In this document: positions 58,001 through 64,000 of the stretch, piece by piece
How the letters are laid out: each line of letters opens with the position of its first letter
Position numbering within the stretch: the first letter of the stretch is position 1
From: Apodospora peruviana
Lineage: Eukaryota > Ascomycota > Sordariomycetes > Sordariales > Lasiosphaeriaceae
Direction of reading: 5' to 3'
Assembly (NCBI GenBank): GCA_033439685.1
Contig: JAUEDM010000006.1
Coordinates: 1,426,001-1,490,000 of the forward strand
DNA: 64,000 nucleotides
Notes under the pieces: model-generated
What the model was told of the DNA's origin: nothing
Databases searched by the model: none
The model's input: only the letters and a program-made list of their open reading frames with translations
Made by a program: the position numbers and the translations under genes

Positions 58001-59307
58001 CAATAGGAGCAAGTGATGTTAGAGTCGAACTCGACGTATTCGACGTCCTTCTCCTTCGTGGCAAACATCTCGTCCACAAGTATCTCGGCAAACAGGCGGA
58101 ATAAATTCTTGAAATCTGCAGCCATTTGCTTCATCCTAGTCGAGCTCTTGATCAGATCTTGCCCAAGCCCCAGCAAACCAATGTCGGCGTTCTTCTCCAT
58201 ATCCATAATCTGGTTATAGTATTTCTCTAGCGTGAAGTGAACGATGGCCTTGTTCTTGTACTGCTCGTCACGGCAGACAATCCTCGCCTTCGGTAAAGCT
58301 TCGTGCAGGGCCATGTCCAACGTCTCCACAGTCGTTCGGTTCCAGGCTACTTTGATTGTCCGGGTGCCGCGATTCCAGACCTGGTGTGGAGCGAGAGGAG
58401 GAACAAGGATGAAGTCTCCCACTTTTTGCTCGACAATATAGACCGGAAACGTCGCTTTCTTCCAAGCATTGATCTGAGCAAAGTGCTTCTCGATTTCAAT
58501 GTCATGGCCGAGCATGGACAGGAAGTACTCCCTAACGACTTCACGGTCCTTTGTCTCGGTCATGAACCAAATCGAGCTGCCAGGCTTCTCCCCATTTTCA
58601 TCGCCGGACGCATCGATCATGATGTTCTGTCCCAAGCTGGCGCACATTTCTCTGTGGGCCGGGGTGTACGTGCCTTCGTGACCAATGTAGCACATGAGGT
58701 TCTGGGCGCGCATCTCCTCCGGCAAGCTGCTCATCAGATCACCCGCCGGGGCTGCGGTCTTCTCTTCCTGGAACATGTCGAAATCGTCGCTCCGCTGCCT
58801 TCCCACGCGCTCCTCCACATTTTCATTCATGTAGTAAAGATTAGGCGGTATGACTTTCGCGAGGCGCTCTTGCCATTCCGGAGGGCAGTCGATGTCCTTG
58901 AGGTACAGGCGCTGCCGTCGATCATCGCGGAAGTTAGACGGAGTCCACTGGTTGCACAGCTGCCTCAGGGATCGGAGGTAGTGGCCCATGGTCATCGGAA
59001 TGTCGGTTTGGGCAACAATGTCGCGGACCTTCTCCTCCTTCTTGTTGTACGTCTCCTCAAGCCATTTTGCGCTGAAGATGGACTTGGCCAGACGGTCGTT
59101 CCATTTCTCAATGACTAGAGGCTTTCCGCCGTGAATCACATGAAGGAAGACGAGTTTCTCGAACTCCTGCGGGCCGATGTTGCAAATCTGGGCGGCCGAA
59201 ATGCGCAAAACCCATTGGAAATTTGGTGTTCGCTCGACGAGAGTGTGGAGATCGAGGTCGGGTGGGACAGGGTCGAACTTCGCCTGGGGATGCGATGGTG
59301 TCGGCAT
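55027..59307 (-). CDS. JmjC chromatin protein with zf-4CXXC_R1 finger and AT-hooks
   Basis: One uninterrupted frame of 1426 aa. JmjC region at about residues 45-345 with iron ligands visible: AHREM (H218, E220) and APHQVWN (H308). A second Cys cluster at about 433-484 follows (CSYC, CKHC, CMEC, CFC). A nine-Lys run at about 571 precedes a zf-4CXXC_R1 domain at about 590-668 (CHVCCHKDYTYKLAFC...GCTEAYC...WQCPRCLKNCNCGSCRR), the fold of CDCA7. The C-terminal half is acidic and disordered, with four AT-hooks RRGRPP at about 1039, 1070, 1125 and 1214, a Ser-Pro-Thr-Pro repeat at about 1290-1320 and a GRGRG tail. The parts suggest a DNA-targeted histone demethylase or chromatin boundary factor. 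Plants combine JmjC and the same finger in IBM1. Activity is inferred only. Confidence 0.88.
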   Translation of the reverse strand: MPTPSHPQAKFDPVPPDLDLHTLVERTPNFQWVLRISAAQICNIGPQEFEKLVFLHVIHGGKPLVIEKWNDRLAKSIFSAKWLEETYNKKEEKVRDIVAQTDIPMTMGHYLRSLRQLCNQWTPSNFRDDRRQRLYLKDIDCPPEWQERLAKVIPPNLYYMNENVEERVGRQRSDDFDMFQEEKTAAPAGDLMSSLPEEMRAQNLMCYIGHEGTYTPAHREMCASLGQNIMIDASGDENGEKPGSSIWFMTETKDREVVREYFLSMLGHDIEIEKHFAQINAWKKATFPVYIVEQKVGDFILVPPLAPHQVWNRGTRTIKVAWNRTTVETLDMALHEALPKARIVCRDEQYKNKAIVHFTLEKYYNQIMDMEKNADIGLLGLGQDLIKSSTRMKQMAADFKNLFRLFAEILVDEMFATKEKDVEYVEFDSNITCSYCRANIFNRFLTCKHCVRQLVNGDEDTYDICMECYAMGRSCFCISNLNWCEQWHWADLVDRYEDWRALIIKNDGFIDFDTSPLPLELARKKFGKKSVAQICQEQLRRRPWKDLSKVDQPSEPEPESEPEVDDNGRPKKKKKKKKKRRLKKGDVYRCHVCCHKDYTYKLAFCSTPGCTEAYCYGVLYRAFDQIPQVVMQDERWQCPRCLKNCNCGSCRRAANGSVPYVPKNTLLGHDTRPIADDRSVESLIDFKVHNLAWLKNVGDESRSLSSKRMQKLQQAAEAEKAKGADLAHEVPALPDGELAESMDAAMKESVAHGYGDQSEVLGHPMGEYATNGSAAHDLQQTDEHARVPEADMSVSQDQSSYPDPSILGHERMLGMGYYEQDDSPDKILFDPYQMPTAESLVVEEEPEMMSEYFKKQLRYAKRRARQEEDNDPDFAAPRTHHRKRARLDSGGPRDAQQDALDNMDPALFGGDETMMDVPGDDDDAPANPENGGSAEAEAAQSAEDARAPDEHRPYSPNRPALRHARPKTSYLDPEIGEEEFNDVLIPRSQRPPEGITEFNPENTAKDPLDLASAAIQAITRTADDASEGAKATPASQQKRRGRPPGRPRRSEGDSSRPTTNSGTPQGTGKRRGRPPRSSLAKAISADEDEEDLNLDAQLAQQLDGFDENGEVIDRAEQSPQPGSKRRGRPPRSQAQTQPQTVQVSIELESAPLLSMAERMRLKGKKFKIGQKKRESQAAATSAAENGDKSGSPAATDEAPASNKKEAGAAKKPGRRGRPPAARKEPKSAEEDEDFNPAAEEESISEEDEAAIQIDGDEDPFRDLPAPAANRAESVVVPVSASSPARSPTPAASPTPASPTPASPTPAQSPSPVQSPTPSAAARSPSPPPQPKAPAGPTIVRLMDSEEEDYSESDDESAASAGGDDVSSGSDDSDDEDIPAEPKRRAAAPPAAASSRGTGMAFRGSRGRGGGRGGRGRGRGVARRGMS

Positions 59308-59932
59308 CGTGGCGATAGCTCTCGCCGCGTCGCGGGGAGCAAGTATTCGTTATTTAAGAGGTTTGAATGGAATGATGTGAGATATAGCGAGGCCATACGG
59401 CGCGACGTTTGGCTCGGCGATGGGAACACGCCACAAAGCTTTTTCTGATGGGTAGGTGATGTTTGCAGGCGCGAGGAGGATAAAGTTGCCTTCATGGTGT
59501 CGCGGGAAAACTGAAGGTGAGCTACAATCGAATTGGTAATAATTCATTCACAGTTATATCCGGGGGAAGGCTGGGGGAAAGCTGCGTGAAGGACCCACTA
59601 AATTATTGGGGACCAATCAAAACGCGGCGTGGCTTTGAGCTTTCGACGGCTCACCTCGGTTTGTCAGAAGGCTGAGCTCGTCGAGATGGGACATGAAAGT
59701 TGAACACTCAATGATATTGAGGATCCGAATTCTCACTTTGAGTTATAACAACCGCGAAATGGTATTACTATAAGAATAAACCACAGATTTGCGTTCAGGA
59801 GGTCCGTTCTGGGGTACTCCGGAAGACTAGAAGGTGAGAATGTCAGATATCAAACAGTCTCTCATGCCGGTAACTAATGTTCAATAGGCTGGAAACAAGC
59901 CTGAAAGAGCAAATTCAGAGAGGGCAACAACA
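59308..59932. promoter_or_regulatory. Divergent intergenic region JmjC/COQ2
   Basis: About 625 bp between two divergent starts. It must contain both promoters. No gene or distinctive element is recognised. Confidence 0.5.
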
Positions 59933-61156
59933 ATGCCTCGGTGTCATCTTGTCTCGGCGCTGCCTCTACGGCGCGCTTTTTCTCACAAGGCGCCATGTGC
60001 CAGACTATCACTCTCACCATCGCTTCTTCGCCCGGGACAGTCACCAAGAGCCCTCCTCCCGGCTCCTCGACACAAAGCCCTTGGGCGATACTCACCACCA
60101 CCAAGCGAGAGACTTGTTTCCACGGCCACGACCATTACACCCTCTCCCACAACAACCACTGATCTTCCACCCGCCCTGGAACCCTACTCCCCGCCCAAAA
60201 CCGGCCTCCTCTCCCGCCTCCCAACCTCATGGGTCCCCTACGCCGAGCTCGTCCGCCTCGACAAGCCAACCGGGTCCTACTACCTCTTCTTCCCCTGCCT
60301 CTTCTCCTCGCTGATGGCCGCACCCATGGTCGGGGCCTCCATCCCCTCAGTGGTCGGCACCTCGCTCCTCTTCTTCGCAGGGGCAATCATCATGCGCGGC
60401 GCCGGCTGCGCCATCAACGACCTCTGGGACCGCAACCTCGACCCGCACGTAACCCGCACGCGCCTGCGGCCCATCGCCCGCGGCGCCATCACCCCCTTTC
60501 AAGGCCTCGTCTTCACAGGCACGCAACTCCTCGCCGGCCTCGCCATTCTCCTCCAGTTCCCGCCCTCATGTTTCTTCTACGCCACGCCATCGCTACTCTT
60601 CGTCGCCGCCTATCCCCTCGCCAAGCGTGTAACTTACTATCCCCAGTTCGTTTTGGGGTTAACCTTCTCCTGGGGCGCAATCATGGGGTTCCCTGCGCTC
60701 GGTGTCGATCTCATGTCAAACAGCGCGGCCCTGACGGCTGCGGGCTTGCTGTACAGCTCCAACATCGCCTGGACAGTTCTGTACGACATGATCTACGCGC
60801 ACATGGACATCAAGGACGACGCCAAGGCCGGAATTAAAAGCATCGCGCTCAAGCACGATGCGCAGACAAAGCAGGTACTCACGGGCTTAGCTATAACGCA
60901 GATTGCCTTGCTGGCGGGAGCGGGGATCGCGAGCGGTGCCGGGCCGGCGTTCTTCATCGGCAGCTGCGGCGGCGCGTTGGTCACGCTAGGGATCATGATC
61001 AAGCGGGTCAACTTGAAGAGCGTCAAAGACTGCTGGTGGTGGTTTGTGAACGGCTGTTGGATTACGGGCGGTGTCATGAGCCTCGGCATGGCAGCCGACT
61101 ATCTTGTAAGATATGTAGAAGAAGGGGACGAGGACTCCGAGAAGTCTACAGCCTGA
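59933..61156 (+). CDS. COQ2: 4-hydroxybenzoate polyprenyltransferase, mitochondrial
   Basis: Intronless, 407 aa, usual length for fungal Coq2. It attaches the polyprenyl tail to 4-hydroxybenzoate in ubiquinone synthesis, in the inner mitochondrial membrane. The N-terminal ~80 residues are Arg/Ser/Pro-rich without acidic clusters, a presequence. The UbiA-type motifs are NDLWDRNLD (about residue 161) and YDMIYAHMDIKDD (about 285), both with the Mg-diphosphate aspartates. Multiple hydrophobic helices span the rest. The Arg-rich TRTRLRPIARG after motif 1 is the family block. No frameshift or missing residue is seen. It is convergent with RPS23, about 310 bp apart. Confidence 0.96.
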   Translation: MPRCHLVSALPLRRAFSHKAPCARLSLSPSLLRPGQSPRALLPAPRHKALGRYSPPPSERLVSTATTITPSPTTTTDLPPALEPYSPPKTGLLSRLPTSWVPYAELVRLDKPTGSYYLFFPCLFSSLMAAPMVGASIPSVVGTSLLFFAGAIIMRGAGCAINDLWDRNLDPHVTRTRLRPIARGAITPFQGLVFTGTQLLAGLAILLQFPPSCFFYATPSLLFVAAYPLAKRVTYYPQFVLGLTFSWGAIMGFPALGVDLMSNSAALTAAGLLYSSNIAWTVLYDMIYAHMDIKDDAKAGIKSIALKHDAQTKQVLTGLAITQIALLAGAGIASGAGPAFFIGSCGGALVTLGIMIKRVNLKSVKDCWWWFVNGCWITGGVMSLGMAADYLVRYVEEGDEDSEKSTA

Positions 61157-61469
61157 GTCTCGTGTCTGTTGTCTTGTGTATAATTTCATGTAATACCGTA
61201 ACACCCTGTTTTAATAGATAGAACCCGCCTCATACCCAGATTAAGGCAAACCCCAAAAGCAAGATTCATCGTAACAAATGGCGGTGTCATTCCGTGGACG
61301 ACACGGGCGGTGTTTTGGCTGGTTCAATGATCTTGATTCTTTTTGACCATATCTACCATGAGAATTCCAGGCCCCTTAACCCGAAAAAAGGAATGCCAAT
61401 GTAAAAAAAAGCATCGAAAGACTCCTCATGCCGAACCAACATCCCGTTTTGACCTATCGCGCACCGCGT
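61157..61469. other. Convergent intergenic region
   Basis: About 310 bp between COQ2 (plus) and RPS23 (minus) ends. A-rich; no gene seen. Confidence 0.5.
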
Positions 61470-62197
61470 TTATGATCTGGGCTTCTCCTTCTTCTCCTTC
61501 CACAGAGCGAGAAGACCGACACCGGAGACCTTGACAACTGTTTGTTGAGAGTGGGTTAGTTACCGCCACAGGAATCTCGGGTACGGTGGGAAACTGTCGA
61601 CTAACCCTTGAAACGAACACCGGGAATATCACCCTTCGCCTTGCCCTTGCGACCGAAACCGGCGAGGAGGACCTCGTCGTTCTCATCAACGAAGTTGAGG
61701 CAACCGTCATTGGGGACTAGACACACACAAAATTGTTAACGCCTTTTTGCCCCCGATAATAACCTGACCATGTACAGTTTCCCAAACATAGCGTCGTCGT
61801 CATCGTCGCCTCGCGATATCGGGGTATAGGGTGGGTGTATCGTACCGAAAGCAGTGACCTTCTTTCCGTTCTTGATCAACTGCACTCTGACGCACTTCCG
61901 GATAGCGGAGTTAGGCTGCTTGGCCTCGACACCGACCTTCTCGAGGACGATTCCCTTGGCGTGGGAAGAACCACCGAAGGGGCTATTTTCCTCCAAACGT
62001 TAGCCCTCAACTTCCATTTCCCCACCACCACCATCCTCATAAGCGTCCATCCCCGGAATGTTTGTATGTGCGCACCTGGACTTGAAAGCAGTGCCGAGGG
62101 CACGCTTCTTGTAGGCCAAATCAGACCATCTCTGCTCTCTCCGGTTCGTGCGCAGCTTGCGGGCCGCGTTCAGGCCACGAGGCTTTCCTCCAGACAT
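61470..62197 (-). CDS. RPS23: 40S ribosomal protein uS12 (S23)
   Basis: Four exons, 62197-62076, 61982-61846, 61716-61606 and 61537-61470, total 438 nt, giving exactly the family length of 145 aa. The sequence runs [20 protein letters not shown], then [57 protein letters not shown] and [19 protein letters not shown]. The conserved PNSAIRK is near the decoding centre, and the universally hydroxylated Pro is in the NPNS/QPNS loop. Three phased introns with GTGCGC, GTACGA and GTTAGT donors are a typical fungal ribosomal gene pattern; the first exon ends in AG before GTGCGC. There is no oddity in the protein. It serves the decoding site of the small ribosomal subunit. Confidence 0.98.
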
Positions 62198-62686
62198 GAT
62201 TGCTTCGAGGGGTTGTTAGCACCAATCAATCGCGGTTCGGTGGGAGAGAAATTTTGTCGAAAATCAAAAATTGACAATTGTCGTCGGCAAGCAAGCGGAT
62301 GGGATCGATGGTTACATACCGATTTATGAGGTGATCGCGTAAAATGGCTGGGTGTCGATTCGGTGATCCGGAAAACGAAAGTCACGGTCGTTGGGGGGGA
62401 ATTTTTTCGCCTAGGACGCCGAGTTTCTTTGCGGTAGGGCGAGAAAACCCTAGGAAGTTCCGATTGGAAAGTGTGGCGGGTGCGTGCGGGCGGGCGGTGC
62501 AAGCCTCAGGCCCCTATTCTGCCAAGAGGACCAGACATAGTCACGTGCCGTACCGCTTAAGTGATACTGTACTAACAGCCCCGGCAGATGCATAACCCGC
62601 AAAGTTTATCCCACCCATTTCAACCAAATCTCAAGTTTCTTTGAAGGAATTATACGGATTCACCAGCCACAGCCAAAGATGTAGTA
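62198..62686. promoter_or_regulatory. Divergent promoter region RPS23/unknown
   Basis: About 490 bp. It contains AACCCTA at 62446-62452, a telobox-like element known in fungal ribosomal-protein promoters (Tbf1 type), and CACGTG at 62542-62547, a Cbf1-type E-box. Both roles are inferred from motif identity only. Confidence 0.55.
62446..62452 (+). promoter_or_regulatory. Telobox-like AACCCTA element
   Basis: AACCCTA about 250 bp upstream of the RPS23 start. Telobox elements bound by Tbf1-type factors occur in ribosomal-protein promoters of many fungi; binding here is not shown. Confidence 0.45.
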
Positions 62687-63733
62687 ATGTCTCAACTACT
62701 AGGACAGGGGAAGTCCAAGGCGGCACCACCCAGTCTCTTCCTCCACCCGTCACCTGCCGCATCGCATGCCTCGCTCCCGGGAATCATGGCTGCCGGTCCT
62801 GGCATGCCAGGCGCTTCGAGTTCTGGCCAGCGGCAGCAACAGCAGCAGAAAAAGGATCATACGCAACAACCTCAACTACAACCGCCAGCTGCAGCAGCTG
62901 CAGCACTTGCCTCCTCGTCTGCCCCCGCAGCAGCTGTAGAATCACGGAGAATGATGGGCGTGCCCGGTGTGCGGAGTACTCCCGGTAAGGATGCCGCGAC
63001 TGCTACTACTACCGCCGGCGGCCCAGGAGGACTCAACCTCAACATCCCGCTGCAGCTCCGGCGTGGCGAATCCACCCGCGCGACCGATAGGACGGACGCG
63101 CTCTGGGCCGAGATGCAGGCCACGCTCGAGGAGGTGGAGCTGTCAGCCGGCGGAGGCACGCGAGTCTTTGGGCCTGATCATGATCGCAAGCTGGGCGAGC
63201 TGCGGATGGCGCAGATTGCGTTGGCGCAGGCGTGGGCCAGGAGCGAAGCCGATGATGCCATCGAGACGGTTGGCGGCGGCGGCGGCGGCAATGTCAAGGG
63301 TACTGGTGTCGGCACGGCGGGAGGTGGAACTACTGAAGGCGGTGGCGCGGGGACGGATGGCACGAGTAAGACGGACGCTGGAGCTGGCGGAGCTGCTAGT
63401 GCGACTGATGGCGGCGGTGGCGGTGGTGGTGCGAAGAGCACGGGCACTGCTGGGAGCGTGAGGCCGGGCAGCAGCGGGATGGGAGGAGCAGGCGGTGCCG
63501 GTACGGAGAGGATAGGCGCCAAGATGGAAGAGGAGACGGACGTGGATATTCTTCTGGCTAGGAAGAGACGCGAGGCCAATGATCGGTACTTCCAGCGGGT
63601 GAACCAGGGCGTGCTTGATGTCGTTGCCAAGCTCCAGGAGGTGGCAACCGCCATGAGCGCCGTCGAGCAGGAGAGTAAGGATATCTGGGGCGACGGCGAC
63701 GGCGAGAGTGCATCGGGGAGTGCGAAGTCGTAG
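62687..63733 (+). CDS. Low-complexity protein with conserved helical ends, unknown function
   Basis: Intronless, 348 aa, ATG at 62687. It starts Ala/Gln/Pro-rich, then carries a likely conserved block RATDRTDALWAEMQATLEEV followed by FGPDHDRKLGELRMAQIALA. A Gly/Thr-rich tract of about 90 residues runs through residues about 200-290. The C-terminal helix EEETDVDILLARKRREANDR continues into FQRVNQGVLDVVAKLQEVA and is likely coiled-coil. The block TDALWAEMQ..LEEVE resembles fungal DUF5315-type proteins as far as I recall; this is tentative. There is no membrane span, signal peptide or enzyme motif. It lies at the end of the window, with its 3' end inside it. Confidence 0.72.
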   Translation: MSQLLGQGKSKAAPPSLFLHPSPAASHASLPGIMAAGPGMPGASSSGQRQQQQQKKDHTQQPQLQPPAAAAAALASSSAPAAAVESRRMMGVPGVRSTPGKDAATATTTAGGPGGLNLNIPLQLRRGESTRATDRTDALWAEMQATLEEVELSAGGGTRVFGPDHDRKLGELRMAQIALAQAWARSEADDAIETVGGGGGGNVKGTGVGTAGGGTTEGGGAGTDGTSKTDAGAGGAASATDGGGGGGGAKSTGTAGSVRPGSSGMGGAGGAGTERIGAKMEEETDVDILLARKRREANDRYFQRVNQGVLDVVAKLQEVATAMSAVEQESKDIWGDGDGESASGSAKS

Positions 63734-64000
63734 AGACGGTTACAGTGCATGGCTAGGTACCAGGTTTGGTATGGACACGCCATTTCTCTGTCAGACGGGT
63801 ACCTCTCTACTTCAGTCACAGGAGTACAGTGTACAGTATATATTTCTAGCATTGGTTATGGCGTTGGGAAGCGATAATGGCAGAACGTTGGGAGAACATT
63901 GTACACAGTGCAACTGAGCTATTTTTTTTTTATTTTTTTTTGGGGGGAGGGGGGGGATGATGGCATGATGTTACCAATAATCGAGGCCGCTAGGGAGCAC
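63734..64000. other. 3' flanking region
   Basis: Contains a T-rich then G-rich run at about 63923-63957 after the last gene. No further gene is visible before the window end. Confidence 0.5.

Overview
The window is nuclear DNA from a filamentous ascomycete, most likely Sordariales (Neurospora/Chaetomium/Podospora relatives). The grounds are short GT-AG introns of about 50-120 nt with CTAAC/CTGAC branch sites, fungal-type proteins throughout, a dispersed single 5S rRNA gene that reads like the Neurospora 5S, and an intron-containing tRNA-Ser. There is no operon structure, and no transposon, CRISPR array or phage is visible. I built gene models by hand from splice signals. For most multi-exon genes the spliced length came out as an exact multiple of three, which is an internal check.

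Layout. 0-15 kb is ordinary housekeeping: a DUF3716-like Cys/AT-hook protein (-), a Syn8-type SNARE (+), the meiotic APC/C activator AMA1 (-), Rab geranylgeranyltransferase alpha BET4 (+), a membrane-anchored histidine acid phosphatase (-), a TilS-type tRNA-lysidine synthase (-) and the mitochondrial SAM carrier (+). 15-19 kb holds a WDR48/UAF1-type WD40 protein (-). 19.9-27.1 kb is a fast-evolving accessory stretch: a five-exon Gln-rich repeat protein whose third intron is built of a 45-bp tandem repeat, a small Cys-rich protein, and a long multiply frameshifted repeat-rich gene relic. 27.8-30.9 kb is a membrane protein with a DUF4097-like beta-repeat ectodomain. 32-41.5 kb has a Ca2+-regulated mitochondrial carrier (EF hands, SAL1/SCaMC type), a possible small frameshifted gene, cyclin C (SSN8), a TauD/TfdA-type dioxygenase and a BTB/POZ protein.

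41.5-55 kb is gene-poor. It holds one 5S rRNA gene, one tRNA-Ser(GCT), a small unknown protein, a 6.9-kb stretch with no credible gene, a small mitochondrial protein and a three-unit ~145-bp degenerate repeat. 55-64 kb holds a 1426-aa chromatin protein combining a JmjC fold, a CDCA7-like zf-4CXXC_R1 zinc finger and four AT-hooks, then COQ2, ribosomal protein uS12 (RPS23) and a low-complexity unknown protein.

The genes do not form one pathway. The points that most deserve follow-up are the JmjC/zf-4CXXC_R1/AT-hook protein, the accessory stretch at 20-27 kb (repeat-built intron, decaying repeat gene, Cys-rich neighbour), the AMA1 exon 2/3 junction where the best splice sites break the frame, and the Pol III pair in the gene-poor zone.
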